Positions 1 to 13,357 are shown, counted from the first letter of the stretch. The stretch: DNA of 64,000 nt from Rotaria sordida (GCA_905250125.1 CAJNOL010000059.1:175744-239743); one strand, 5' to 3'. Notes: generated by a model from the letters alone, not told the origin. A program made the numbers and translations.

Positions 1-2443
1 AGATGTTTGTAAATCTTTACCACCACGTCGTTGAGTACTAGTCATAGTTGAAGTTCGTTGAGTAGTACGCTTTGCTACAATTAATACCTATGAAATGCAA
101 CGAAAATTAAAGTTATTAATGATAATATATTTTATGTGTTTACTCGATTATTTTGTAAACGATAATTTCCATAAATAAGTGAAGAATCACGAATTGAATA
201 TCGACTTTTTAAACGAGCAACTGTTGCACGAGGTTCATCAGCTATTATATACGAATATAAAAATTATAATTTTCTATTTTTTTTTTTTTTTTTTATTTAT
301 CTTACCACTCGTATATACCAAAACAATACCTATAAAAAAAGAACAGTTAATTGTAATATATTAAATTAAATATAAAAACAAACCATCAGGAAAAAATCGT
401 ATATATCGATAGTATTCAACAAGATGCCATGGCGAATAAAATGTATCTAAAGATTGTTCACCTTGACGAATATATGTTGCTCGACTAATATACACACCTA
501 AAAAACAAATAATCATAACTCTTAATTTCTCAAAACTTCGTAAATTGAAACAGAAAAAAACCCTCCTCAAAAAGACATTGTAAGTAAAAAAAATATTTCG
601 AATAAAAAAAGATAACGATTCGATCGAGATGTACAGGGTAAGGCTTTTTCGCATCCTGACTAAAAAAAAGTTTTCTAACCTTCAATCTATTCTATAAAAT
701 GTCTACTCCATAGATGAGATCGATCGGTAAATGTCGATCTACTGGCAACGAATCGGTTCATATACTGAAACTTTATCTTATCGTGCACTCTAAAGCTCGT
801 CAGGTGCAATATTTTCGGAGCTGGACCCAGTTGAACCGTACTTTGATACTCTCAATAAAACTTTTTGATTACATATTTCTCAGATGACTAGAGCCTATCA
901 GGTTCGGGTCCGAGACCAATCCGATAGACTCCCGCATACCATGAATCTAGAAAATTTGAACGATTCTTTGAAAATGTTCTGAACATTCATTTTTTTCTGG
1001 TTCAATGATCAATTTATTTCTCTAAAAACACTGTTTAGTTAAAAACTCGTGACATAAATAAGAGATGGAACCGATTAAGTGTATTGATGATCGGTCTCTG
1101 CTCTACCTTAATCTTACTCTACGAAGTTTTTATCTCACTCTCACTTAACCCTACTCCAGTTGAAAGATTTTCGAAGTAATCAATATTAAATGTATATCAC
1201 TTTAGAGATATGCAAGGTAAGCTTTGTTGTCATATTCTGATTGAGAAAAAATTTCTAATCCTTACTCCGAATAACTTTAATCAAGATTCATATCACAAGA
1301 GAACCTGACTATCACTAGCAAATATATTTCTTTCAAAAGATTATCAAAATTTCTAAATGTATCGAAAAATTTAATTTCATAAACATTGTTTTTTTTTCCT
1401 ACCATTAAAAACTACATGTGGTCTATTAATAAACATATGACGCCAATTAATATTTGTAGACGAATTCCCTATATTAACACCCCATGTTTTAAAACAAATC
1501 ATTTTCCATAATTGAGAATCTCGTGCACATATATAAAAACCTCGACATACACGTGCACATTGTTCTAATGAACGTATATCTAAATCTGATGAGACGACCC
1601 AACGAAATATATAAATTAATACTTCCGATGGAAGACTTGATATATGTGTGGCCTACATTAAAAAAAACCAAAACAAATTAACTTTCATTTTACTCAAACA
1701 AAATAAAAATTTACTTGTTGAGGAAAATTTTTAACACATATAGCTGAAAGTTCACTATCATCCATATGAATACGTTGTAAAGAATCAATAAGACTATCAT
1801 CTTGTTCAGACACCTCATCTATATTATTATCTTCATCAGCATCTTCTCTATATAAAACAAAAAATAATAATAATAATTATTATTATTATTATTTATTTAA
1901 ATAAAATATCTTTACATACTGTCGATTATTTAAATCCATTGTTGTTATTTGTTGTTGTCCTTTTCGAGCCATACGAAATTCAATATCCGGTACTAATTGC
2001 ATAGCTGCTCGATAATATTTTATAGCTAAAAAGAAAATCATAAAAATTATTTAGAAAACGATATTAAATAATATCTTACCATCATATAATTTGCCTTCAC
2101 GTTCCAAATCAGATGCACGTTGAAAAAAATGTTTTGCCTATATTAAATAATTAAAATTCAATTAAATATGAATTATTTTTTATTTTGTTTTACCTGTTCT
2201 TCAACATTAATAGGTTCTTCTTGTTCTTTTTGTTTATCATTAATAACATGCCCATAGACAGTTCGTTGTTGAATTTCTTTTTTCCATTTATTAAGAAATT
2301 CATCTAATTGAAGTTCAATACGTCGTTCATTAGTTCGTTGTTCATTCATTTCATATTCACAATCATCACTATCTCGGTCAGAATCCTGTTTAAAATAATT
2401 CATCAATAAGTTAATGATCAATGTATGTATAAATACTTACCAT
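1..2443 (-). CDS. FBXO9: F-box only protein 9 (FBXO9), 3' end cut by window edge
   Basis: Substrate-recognition subunit of an SCF (SKP1-CUL1-F-box) ubiquitin ligase. Ten exons: 2441-2443, 2194-2385, 2080-2137, 1920-2025, 1715-1847, 1403-1652, 384-497, 306-329, 144-241 and 1-87. They total 1065 nt, 355 codons in one open frame, and all introns are GT-AG. An acidic N-terminus is followed by a TPR-like segment (about residues 66-105, including [13 protein letters not shown]) and an F-box (about 168-215, including [20 protein letters not shown]). The family-specific block starts at residue 249 ([23 protein letters not shown]). These match vertebrate FBXO9 almost word for word. The first coding exon holds only the ATG, and exon 8 is a 24-nt microexon. 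The 905-bp intron at 498-1402 carries a GC-rich dispersed repeat. Roughly the last quarter of the protein lies beyond position 1. Confidence 0.93.
800..950. repeat. GC-rich dispersed repeat, family E, degraded copy in an FBXO9 intron
   Basis: It contains words such as GAGCCTATCAGGTTCGGGT and GGACCCAGTTGAACC. These resemble the clearer copies near 27478-27665 and 55005-55312. The ends are approximate. It is probably a short non-autonomous element. Confidence 0.4.
1863..1896. repeat. (AAT)/(ATT) microsatellite in an FBXO9 intron
   Basis: A run of AAT units turns into ATT units, so it can form a small hairpin. It lies entirely in the intron between FBXO9 exons 4 and 5. Confidence 0.8.
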
Positions 2444-4220
2444 GGTAAAAGAGAAGATTATTTAAAGATCACGGAAAGAAAATTGAATAACTGAATTATA
2501 TAATTTTGCTCGACGGGCACCAGCCATTACACGAAAGATAATATAAATTGTAAAATGAAATGTACTTTTACCTTAAATATAAATATTTACTACAAAACTG
2601 TGTATTAAATCCATATATTATCTAATCTATTACTGACATCTATTATACAATACTTTTTGTTTATGATGAAATTGCTGATGTAAATTTTCTTTAAAAAAAA
2701 AAGGGATTATTATGATGAAATAATTTATTGGAATAATTCGTCACTATTTCCTTCAATGAGGTCACTACTTGATGATAAGTAAAAGACATTCATGAAAATA
2801 TTTATTGAGAAAAAAGTCGATAGTAAGTAAACACACACTTATTGTATGTTCTATTCTATTTTTAATGGCAATAAACATTTGTACCTCCTAGCTGTTCATC
2901 CAATCAACTTCCAATGTTGAGAAGACACCTAGAGAAGTTGACAAGGTCTTACTACTTGCAAAATGTGTCAATGACAAAGGCATTTCATTGATTTTACTAG
3001 AATTTGGAAACAGCATTTCGGACTGAAAAGTCTTAGAATTATTTCCAATGTTTTGCGATCGGTTCTCGCTCGAGAGAACAGGAAGTAAATCGAAAGTCAT
3101 CCAAAAAAATCCGAAAACATTCCGGTCCGGAATACTGCTTTCATGTTCTATCGTTGGTATCACAACTGAGCGGTCATTATTTACTATATGCAACTTCTAT
3201 TGATGTTATATATACTTGTACTAAATATTTAAATCATAAAGGAAAAATTTATTAAACATAGGTTATCAAGGTTACGTATTTCATATCTCTTTTTCGATAT
3301 GAAATGATATCTAAAGAATTGATTAAAAAGTTGAAAGTTCATATCGAGTATTCAAGCAATTACCTTGCACACTTGCAATGGACAGATCAACAGAATGCTT
3401 GCTCTCATCAATAGATTATTCAAGTAGTAAGAACTTTTCTATGTTTCTACATAAAATTTGGTAAGGTATGTATATCTGTTGTAAGTATTTACATTGATTA
3501 TTTAGTATATTTCTTCTCTATGTGGATATTCATTTTTTATACAACTTCGTCTCGTCTTAACTTTTTCCTGCTTCAGGAAACAGTCTTCGATTTCTCGACT
3601 CGTTTCGGTCTCTGAAATGAATCATGATAATTATTTAGTTAGATAAGACTTTATACTGTCAGAAAAATCTTTCTCTTCAGAGTGTTCAGTGTTGAAGAAA
3701 GATCCAGGTGTAATCTTTTTTGACATGCCATATCTATGTGATCTGCTATCACAAGATTTCAGATTGAATTTCTATATTAAAATTTCCGGTGCCTACACCT
3801 GTAAGACCCGACTCTTTTGAAGTTTACCTTAACTGATAGCAACAAGTCTAAATTTTCTTAACAATTGTAACTGTTGATGAATGGTAGAAATCAACTTTCA
3901 AGTCATAAAATTAACTCATATACCTTACCTAGTCTTGTTACTTGAAGATGTTATCCAATAAAGTATGCTGAATATGAATTTGAATAATAAATATTTAAAC
4001 TCTAAATCAAATAAATTCTAATATTAATTGATCTCGAATTATCTATTCTCAAATTTTCTTGATTTAAAGTAATAACAATATATTAATGATTTTTGTTCAA
4101 TATCTACTAAATAATTTAAACAATAAAATTGATTTTATTTATGTAACAAGTCAATGTCTTTCAAAGTCTGTAAGCAAACAAACAAATAAACAAAAATAAT
4201 TTTTAAATAATTTCTTTTTT
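2444..4220. other. Intergenic DNA between FBXO9 and the PAP2-like gene
   Basis: FBXO9 and the PAP2-like gene are both on the minus strand, so this holds the FBXO9 promoter and 5' UTR plus the 3' flank of the PAP2-like gene. I see only short AT-rich open frames with no recognisable protein and no RNA gene. Confidence 0.6.
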
Positions 4221-5266
4221 TTAAATTTGTTTCAAATGAACTGTTGATGGTGATAAAACTGGAAAGTTTTTAACAGGACAAATCACTGTTTTTAAAGGTT
4301 GTCGTTTAAAACGTTTATAAACTAAGCCACATTGATTAACATATCGATCAATAGAACCATCAGAATCATATGGAAATATAAGTCTTTTTAAATGTGGATA
4401 TAATGGTTCTGGTAAACGTGGTAAATCATAATAAAGTATATCTGCATGCCATATAAATAATGTTACACATAAACCAAGAAACATATCAACAGAATAATGA
4501 TGAAATTCAACAACAGCTCGAATCATTCGTTGAATAACTTGAATCCATATAAATAAACGTATTAATAAACGTAATAATGCAAATGGATATGATGAACAAA
4601 GAATTGTCACAGCTACTGCTGATATTGTATAAACAATGACATGACCACTATATAATAAATCATTACATGCACCACCTAAAAATAAATTTATATAAAGAAA
4701 TAATTTCTAAATAGAAGAAGAAGAAAAAAACAAGTTTATTTACCTGGACTTAAATTGAATGGATCAACTGGTCCAGTAAAATTACATTTTGGATTTGGAT
4801 TAGGTAAAATAGTCATTGAAAATGTAATAACACGAATTGCTCGTGCTATAGTTAAACATCGAACACCTTTTTGTAAAACTTTTAATCCTCTTGGTCCATG
4901 TAAAAAACAATACAAAATCCATAAAAATAAAACACTATTCGTATCAACTTGATATGTACTTTCACCAATATAAGCAAATTCCATAAATGTTCGATTTGCA
5001 TTACTTAAATATTCTTCAGCTAAATCACGAAGTGGTGTTCGATCATGTTCTAATAATGATATAACTTGTATCATGGTATTTTCAATCAGTAATTCAGTAA
5101 TCATGAATACAAGATCACGTATAGATTTTAAGGCATATATAGCTATTTCAGGTGTAATATGGTAATGCCAGAATAGTTTAAAACTATCAATAATAAATAT
5201 TAGTGAAAAAATATCTGGTTGCTCATATCGAGCTTGTTGATAACGACGACGAGGCTGGGTAGGCAT
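4221..5266 (-). CDS. PAP2-superfamily / sphingomyelin synthase-like membrane protein
   Basis: Predicted lipid phosphatase or phosphotransferase of the endomembranes. Two exons, 4744-5266 and 4221-4675, are joined by a 68-bp GT-AG intron in phase 1, giving 325 residues. The protein has several hydrophobic segments. The second half carries the PAP2_C/sphingomyelin-synthase catalytic signature: CNDLLYSGH (histidine 186) and HHYSVD (histidine 234, aspartate 238, with the H-x3-D spacing of the family). In that family these residues form the His-His-Asp site that transfers a phospho-head-group. The first 170 residues are divergent and have no SAM domain. The start chosen is the only in-frame ATG before the basic, glutamine-rich N-terminus. 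The substrate (ceramide, diacylglycerol or inositol lipid) cannot be told from the sequence. Confidence 0.8.
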
Positions 5267-8200
5267 ATGTATTGCTCGTGGTTGCGCATCACCAATTTAA
5301 CATTTTCTATCGATGCAAAGAAAAGAGCAAATCAAGAGAGAGGGTTTATGCAATGCACAACACACGTACGTATATATATACATATATATATAACATACGG
5401 AGGCAATGATAATGATCTACGAAAGATGTACCAAACATACCGTTGACTATTTGTCAACATTCAACAATATTTGATCCCTTTCTTTTTCTTCATGTATTAT
5501 ATATCCGAATCATGTGTACCAACTTTGTCATCAATACTAAAATAAATATCAAACTTCTAAAAGAAAAAAAGATTCATACAAATTCATTTGAAACATTATA
5601 TAAAATTTCAAAATAGTTTAGAATTTTTTTTTACTTTTATTTGATAGATTAATTAAAACTTAAAATGTATCGTTTTTAAATATAAGACAATTTTTTTTCG
5701 AAATTTTATAAAATGAAATTTTGATAGTTGAAACTATGATAAATCTATTTCAAGCCAATAATGTAAACAGTATTTCCTTGTGAAATATGTGTTACTATTC
5801 TATTACTTGATCAAATTTGTGATTACAACACGGATTGTTTGAAAACGTTTGATGATCAGAATTCTGCTAATTTATATGTAAATTAGACGTGAATTAAAAA
5901 AATGGCTATCAACTACATTAATAGTTTATGTTGATCTATGTCGTTGTTATAAATTTTCTATATCGTTTCAGATAATGACTGTTCAATTAATGCCTGTCAC
6001 AACTCGTGCTGCTTCGTTAAGAGCTCAGACCACTGAAGGAACAACACTGTTAGCGAATTCAACAGCATTAACACAGGTATTAATGCCAATATTGACCGGT
6101 AAAACAATTCGAAAATGTCGATCACAGTCAAAGCAACTTAAAGTACAGCCTTCTATCACTTCTATTGAACCTGAAATATGTTCCACTGTTGAACAAAAAT
6201 CATCAGTTTTGCAAGTTTAATCTACAGTTAAAGTTAACAGTCATCATAATTGTGAAGATAAAATAACTGAAGAAGAAATTTATAAGAAAGAAACATAATT
6301 TCATCTTCGCGATAGTCAATCAACAACTTTTTTTATTATCATCATTAATTCCATCATAAGCATCGTCCCGTTATAAGGTCAATAATGTCAACAACAGAAA
6401 CCGTGAAAAATAATTATCATACATAATCGTAAAAATCATCGAACAATGACGAGGATGATATGAGATTTGATCATTCAAATGCTACTATTAATAAATTAGT
6501 GGTAAAAAGATATATTACAACCAGCACACCAACTCGAGTCTATAGGCTTTTTTATTTTAAGCTGAAGTTTGAGACATTCTCACTTTTGGTAAACAACAGA
6601 GCTTTAGAAGATCTAAAAAGAACTGCCTGTTTCTCAATACGTGATTTGAGAAGAGGAGGAAAAGCCGGAATTGGTGGTGTGAATCTCCTCTTCACCTTCA
6701 CCCTCACGTAATACTTAAATTAATGACTGTCAATTGATGTTTATTTAATTGTCGATAAATATCATAGATGATGAAATAAAATACAAAATAGAAGATCAAC
6801 ATTTTGTGCACGTAAATTATTCGTTAATATCTGGTATAAAACTAATCCATGAGTCTACCATCTCAAACGAATATTTCTGGTTAATATCACAAACAATAGC
6901 CAATTAGTTACTGTTGATCTTTTATTTTAGAGAGGAAAAAGAAGTTATTGCTTATCGGATTGAATAGATATCATTCGACTATGTGCACGATTTATTGTCC
7001 ACGGACTTACTTTCCGTTCATTATTTGGAGAAACAGAAATGAGTAAATTTCGTGGAGTCAAAAAATTTTATGACTTTCTTGAATTGCAGAGTAAAAACAA
7101 GAAAAAAAAGGCATTTCTGATGATGAAATAGACAAAAAAATTGATGCTTTGCAAATTCATTGATGAAAAACGACATTTTAATTAAGCAAATGCAGTGAAT
7201 TTCCTTTTTAATCAAAATTATGCAATAAAATTAATGAAAATGTCTATTTTAATCAATGAATTTGAAATACATCAATTTTTTTTGTCCGTGTCATCATTTT
7301 AATGCCATTTTTTGATTTTTTAACTCTCTGAGTTCACTTATGCACTTTAAAACAATTGTAAAATTCCACCTGATATTAACTTAGATAATACTAAGGAATG
7401 ATAGCAATATTATCTTATTCTTTTATTTAAGTTTTAAGACATATTCGTCAATAATATTCGACACAACAATGATAAAATAAGTGCAGATCCTTGTGCCTTT
7501 CTGATAGCCACATTTTTGGATTAATATAGAAAAACGGTTTTCATTCTAACACACTCAATCAAAAAAAAAAAGATAGGTATTAATAATTGTACCACTCCTC
7601 ATTTCGTTTCCAAACATCTTCATCAATAAGACATAAAGGTTAACAATGATATGAATAGTTTTGATACGCATGTTAGTGTGCTAATATTTTTGGAAGCTTA
7701 TAGAAAAGCGCAATAATTTTGTCACACATATTGACTCAATAATCTGCTTAAGTTCTAGAAAGTTATCTCCTATAGTGTATAAGAATAAGAAATTCTGAAA
7801 TTGTTTTGAAACTAATAAGATTTCTTTGATACCATTTTAATGAATATTGCATATCATTAAATAATGTTTTATATCTGTCACAAGTAAATACATGTAGATT
7901 ATAAATGAAATCTGTATTTTTGCATTCGAATGATTGAAGAAATGTTTAGAATAATTATCGAAGATTATTATTGTGATGGAAACATGATACAGCAATTGAC
8001 AACTGTTTGCAGAAAAAGAGCCTTGTATAAAATTAATTGTTTTTTTTTTTAAGTTTTGTTTTCATCGTTCGAATTAGTTACAAATATCCTTTTTTTGTAG
8101 AAAGAAACTTTTCGATAGTTATATATTAAGCAATGATTATACGAAATTGTAGTTGTTTCTGTTTTCAATACAAATATACACTTATAATCATGATGGTATC

Positions 8201-9629
8201 TATTTATTCAATAAAATTATCAAATATCAATATTCATCTATCGAAACAAGGTCATCATATTTTCTTGTGTTGTTTGTCATGAAAAAAATATCTTCTTAAA
8301 AATTATCAATGCCAGTCTAACAAAATATTTAAACAAGCAATTAATATATATTTGTAAAAATCCTTGAAAAAATATGATGCATGTAATGCTATGAAGATAA
8401 AAAATGAATAGGCCATCTTACATTTATATGTAGTTTTCATTGTCGTTATTATATTGATGCACTTTGAAAAAATCGATTTCTTTCAGCTGTTGGACTCACA
8501 AAGACAAAGAAAAGGAACGGCATATGTTAAATAGCTAATGCCTCAATTTTTATTTTGTTTTTGGTATCAGCTGTAATGAAAAGACCATACTAATCGATAT
8601 TCTTCCATCAATTTTTTCCGGATTCTTGTTTTAATTTTTATCGATCGATCAAGATTTTTTTTTAGAGAGGAAGGAAAACGTACTATATCGTGCCGTAATT
8701 ATTCTATATTAACTAAAAAGTTAAAAATTAATTCATTGACAAAGATATTATGGAAATATATTATCTAAATTACAATCAAAAATTATTTTTCTTTTATTTC
8801 AAACTAATATGTAAACAGATAAACACTGAAGAATTAGAGATACATTTGTATGAAAATTTTGCCATGTTTTTTTTTTCCAGTTTTACCAACGATCAATTGG
8901 ATAGTAAACTTATTAATTTGTGACACTGTTGTATCATATTTAAGCACAAATGATTTAACGTCTATAAGTGTAGAAATTTCATCATTAAACCAGTTTTTTA
9001 TTCAACTGTTGGAATATAATATTTCAACGCAAAGAGAAAATAATCTGATGCATTATTTTTATTTCAATGTTCAAATAGTTTTTACTTCTTTTCGAAAGCA
9101 CGATAAACTGTTGGTGAAGTTGTATATATCTGTTTTAAAGTATCCATTTGCAGATTAAGAGACTTTTATTTTCAAATAAATTTACGGTTTTTTCAATATA
9201 GAAAATGTTAAAGGAAAAACTATTTCGACAAATGAAGTTGTCTCATAGATCATCATAAATTTTGACGCAGATAGAATTTATTTTTTGTATGATTATTAAA
9301 ATGAACCATTTGATTATTATTTAATAATCTTCTTATTTTCAAAACATAATTTTACTCTTTATTTGTCAGTGTTTATTCATTTATATATTAGTTTGCAATT
9401 AAAAACATATATATTTTTCGATTGTAACTTTAATTTGGATAGTATGTTTTCATAGTATCATTGTCAAATTTAACATATTCTTTTCAGATGATGTATGAAT
9501 TGCATGTTACTATGAGGTAATTCCACATATGAGATTTAAAAAATATAGATTTTGATCCATTAGTGTATTGAATTGTAGTTAGATTGTAAATGAAGCATTA
9601 TTGACTATAGTTGATCAATATGAAGAAAA
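5267..9629. other. Long AT-rich intergenic region
   Basis: There are many homopolymer runs and no conserved protein in any frame that I recognise. One open frame at 5975-6220 follows a T-rich AG acceptor and begins with TVQLMPVTTRAASLRAQ. Its Thr/Ser-rich opening recalls Gag-like starts of retrotransposons but is too short to classify. Nothing else here can be supported. Confidence 0.5.
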
Positions 9630-9639
9630 NNNNNNNNNN
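9630..9639. other. Assembly gap (10 Ns)
   Basis: A run of exactly ten N, a conventional scaffold-join length, so the true distance across it may be unknown. The DNA changes character across the gap: AT-rich and non-coding on the left, coding-like on the right. Confidence 0.98.
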
Positions 9640-9743
9640 AACAACAAGAGATAGCTAAAAGCGAAAGTGAGACTATAGAACGCAGCGAATCCGAATCTGA
9701 GGCAGTCGCGGTTGATGACGTTCCATTGAAAGCGGATAAATAA
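9640..9743 (+). CDS. C-terminal fragment of an unidentified protein, cut by the assembly gap
   Basis: Immediately right of the Ns there is an open frame of 33 complete codons ending in TAA at 9741-9743. It is acidic and serine/glutamate-rich (it includes SESETIERSESESE and ends DDVPLKADK). Its codons are much richer in G and C (AGC, CGC, GAG, GCG, GTC) than the surrounding DNA. This looks like the tail of a real gene whose upstream part is missing from the assembly or misplaced. The family cannot be named. A chance open frame is possible but unlikely given the composition. Confidence 0.5.
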
Positions 9744-12347
9744 CTGTTAACATAAATTTATGTAAACATGTTATCAACAAATTATACGTATTCTTAATCT
9801 ATTTTAACATTCATTATATTTTATAGTGATTGGTGCATCTATTTGTTTCAAGTTTACTAAATCAGCATGCATTGGTTTTTTTCCCTTTTCCCCTTTTTTC
9901 TCCATTGTTGGGATAATAACTTCAATAAATTATTTTGAGACGAATGTCTCACAGAATAATTCATCTAATTCCATTTTTCTTTTTTTTAAATAGTTATTCT
10001 GATCAATCGATGCTTTTCTTTTTTGAATACAAGAAACAACAAGATTATGAATGTTCATTTAACAATCATCTAAAAAAGATGATATAAGATTGATATATGT
10101 TAAATTAAGCAAGTTTACATCTAGTGTTGTTGTACCATATGTTTTCCCCGTTTTTTTGATATATCTGTTGATTATTTTTTTCCTTGGTCGTTCCTCCTTG
10201 TGTAAATCGTACATTTTGCTCAACTAACGTCTTATCTACTGTCGCATACATCGTTCGTCAAATTACTCTACTAAACAGATTTTATGCTTATTGATGGGTG
10301 TTAATTTAAGAAATTTGCTTTTTTCATCTAAATTCAAATGTATTTGTTTAATTTATGTTAAACATTTGGTATTTCATGTGTTTACAACCGATAGATTCTC
10401 TATTCTTATTGAAGAATAGGACTAAACTTTTTGGAAGATTGGTCTTTCGAATAGAGTCCTGTGGGACAAACTTTTTCATGTTTTGAATCTCATTTCTCCT
10501 ATTGACTGAAAGGCGGCTGAATCCACGAGGTGCAGTAGTCAATTTATTGCTTTTCATTTGCTTAATTGTCATGACAAATCCTTTTATTCGACGCATTAGT
10601 CATGACTCAAGTCAGCCACTCGTTCTCTACACCGAACTATCATTTTGAAATGAGAAAAAATTTGCCGAAAACATGAGAGTGTGACGAGTGTACATCTGAA
10701 ATCCGTGTTTTTTTTAAACTCGATTCTGTTCAGAGGCTATAAAAATATGAAAAATGATAATTAATTGCTAAGAGTTTTCTTATATGGCAATAGTTGGTTC
10801 AGATTCATTATCTCTTAACTTGTCAACTAAGCCAGGATAGCTGAACGCAATTGAAATACATTATGATTTCCTCTTCACTTCGGAAGTTTCAGATTTAGAA
10901 ATAGGAGGCGTTGCATGAAATCACTTTCTGATATTGTTTGGACTCGTGCAGTCAGTCGCTTTTTCAACTCGAGCTTTCTTCAAGTGGCAGTCTAGTTCTG
11001 TTTTTTCTGTTAATTATTAAATATTAAGATATTTGTTAGAAATAAAATATTTAGAGTGTACGACACATTTTGATATAAAGATTTTAAAAAATTCAGAACA
11101 TTGGTTCTTTTCTATATTGTTCTGTCCCGAAAAATCTTCGTGACAAACGGAGATTTTTCGGAATTCAGGCCTATCCTGCAGGACTCTACTTTCGAGTGAT
11201 CGCAAGAAACCTTTTGAGAATGCTCATGCATAATATAAATAGCATAAACACCCTGCCAGCAGTTAGAAAATATTTGGTCAAGTATTTAGCTTAAAATAAG
11301 GATGTTTTTACAGTGAGAGTACGGCGAAAATGTTTACTGTTACTGTATGTTGAATAGAACATCGAAATATGCACGTCAGTGGAAGAAAGAAAAAACAGGC
11401 GATGTATAGCGTCATCTATAGCGAAAAATGTATACCGATTTTGATAGTTTTTCGATAACCATGATTTTATATGAACATTTTTCGATGAAAAACCAAAGAA
11501 AAATATAAAATGACATATAAAGGATGTTTAGCATGTTTTCAATAGTCATTATCTTTATGCAATAAAAATATATATTCGAAATTGAATGAGTCATATTCTT
11601 CTATCATGAGTAGACAAATATCAACAACTCAAAAATAAATCATGTGCTAGATTTGATTGAATACATTTTATATGAGAAAGAATCAATCAATAAAATAAAT
11701 GGAAAAGAAAATAACCGATGTTTAACATTATTTAATTTTATTCTTGAATAATTTATATTTAAATATTATTTACAATTATTCATACCCTAGAAATTGTTTT
11801 CTAATTAAACTATTTTTTTAAACCTTTTTATCTCTATTAGATAAATGACAATGCATGATAAATATTAAAGATGATTTTCATGAAGACTTGCCATAGACAC
11901 TTTTATTTACGTTATACTTTCTACTCAATAACCTTCTTTTCAATATGCAAATAGAGGCCAAAACAGATGTATTTGATACCTCTATATGATCTTTATCATC
12001 TACTTTTCATTCTCCGTCGATTTATTTTGCTAAATTAATTTTGACACGAATGATACTGTTAACATATTCAGATCTTAATCGATTTTCAAGTGAATTTATT
12101 AGTAAAACAATCAAAAGATTTATCTACTAATAATTCCAATTAATTATCATTTAAAAGATTTTATGAAATTTATCATCATAACAAACAATTGATAATATTC
12201 TTGAATTTTCAAGTTATTCATATTTTAATTATCTACAATATATAATTCAATCAAAAAATAGACACACATCTCTTATTTAAAATTAGCAAATTAATTTTGA
12301 AAAGTTTTACTTTGACAAATTCTCGAATTTCTATTTTTATTTTATAA
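9744..12347. other. Intergenic DNA before the F-box cluster
   Basis: AT-rich, with short spurious open frames on both strands. I recognise no protein family, RNA or clear repeat here. Confidence 0.5.
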
Positions 12348-13322
12348 ATGAATATAAATAATCATTTATCCACAATGGAATCATTACCGAATGAAATTCT
12401 TATTGATTTATATGGATATTTCGATGGTCAAGAACTTTATAATATTTTTTATAATCTTAATTCTCGTTTTAATTCTCTTATTCAATCATTATCATATCTT
12501 TCTTATTATTTTCAAGCACCTTTTGATAATATAATTGATTATAATATAATATTTTCATCTCAAATTTATACACTTAATATTTATTCAAAACAAAATATAA
12601 AATTTAATCAATTTTTTAATATTCATCGTCTTATTATATGGTTTCCAACTGATGAACAAATCATTCAAATAAATTCTAAAACTTTTCCATATCTTGAATA
12701 TCTTTCTGTATCATATACTATTGCAAACTCTTCAATTTGTTCATTATATCAAAAGATATTTTCTAATAATTTTCCATTATTAAAATCTTGTTTTTTATCT
12801 GGACATGAATTATCAATAGATACAATTGAATGGACTCAATCACCAAATCTTCAATATTTATATATAACATCTATTAATCCATCGATTTTAAATGCTTGTC
12901 AGAATTTATATTCTTTAAATTTAATATTACCAACATTAAATAATATATCGAAGAATTTCAATATTTATATTAATCTTAAACGAATGAAATTAATTCTTAC
13001 AAGTATTATTTGGTTTGAAAATGAAAAAAATTTTGAAATACTTTTTTCATCTATGCCAAATATTGAACGATTATCTTTACATAAATTATTTTCTGTAATA
13101 AATTCAATTGATTTACTTCTTAATTATGATTGGTTATCAACAATTATAATTCATTGTTTACCATTATTAAAACAATTTACTTATTATATTTATATTTTTA
13201 ATTTATTTAATATAGATCAAACAGATATTGATCAAAATCTTCTTGAAATAAAGAAAAAATTTTCGAAAATTTATAAAAATCAATCTGAATATTTTCTTAA
13301 AATAAAACAATATAATACATAA
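12348..13322 (+). CDS. F-box protein, cluster copy 1
   Basis: Intronless, 324 residues. An N-terminal F-box (about residues 10-55: MESLPNEILIDLYGYF, then NLNSRFNSLIQSL) should bind SKP1. The remainder is a leucine-rich, LRR-like substrate region with landmarks shared by its neighbours: SPNLQYLYI near the middle, MPNIERLSLH, and LNYDWLSTIIIHCLPLLKQF near the end. An alternative start is the ATG at 12375, just before the F-box. Third positions are almost all A or T. The next F-box gene begins 35 bp after this stop. Probably a substrate adaptor of an SCF ubiquitin ligase; the target is unknown. Confidence 0.85.
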   Translation: MNINNHLSTMESLPNEILIDLYGYFDGQELYNIFYNLNSRFNSLIQSLSYLSYYFQAPFDNIIDYNIIFSSQIYTLNIYSKQNIKFNQFFNIHRLIIWFPTDEQIIQINSKTFPYLEYLSVSYTIANSSICSLYQKIFSNNFPLLKSCFLSGHELSIDTIEWTQSPNLQYLYITSINPSILNACQNLYSLNLILPTLNNISKNFNIYINLKRMKLILTSIIWFENEKNFEILFSSMPNIERLSLHKLFSVINSIDLLLNYDWLSTIIIHCLPLLKQFTYYIYIFNLFNIDQTDIDQNLLEIKKKFSKIYKNQSEYFLKIKQYNT

Positions 13323-13357
13323 TATAATTTTCTTCGAATTGTTTTATTTTTCTAGAT
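13323..13357 (+). promoter_or_regulatory. 35-bp intercistronic gap with a candidate trans-splice acceptor
   Basis: Between the stop of F-box copy 1 and the ATG of copy 2 there is only a pyrimidine-rich tract ending TTTATTTTTCTAG, then AT and the ATG. I see no GT donor in the last ~150 bp of the upstream gene that would make this a normal cis intron, and no AATAAA. The arrangement fits a polycistronic transcript separated by spliced-leader addition. Confidence 0.5.

Noticed and set aside
4755-5446. Plus-strand open frames opposite the PAP2-like gene
   Set aside because: They are antisense shadows of its minus-strand exons and 5' flank.
5975-6220. Open frame after a T-rich acceptor, with a Gag-like opening
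   Set aside because: Only 81 codons, no zinc knuckle, protease or reverse transcriptase follows, and no terminal repeats were found. Kept only as a remark.
8850-9158. 102-codon open frame after a pyrimidine-rich AG
   Set aside because: AT-driven composition, no conserved motif, no neighbouring exon.
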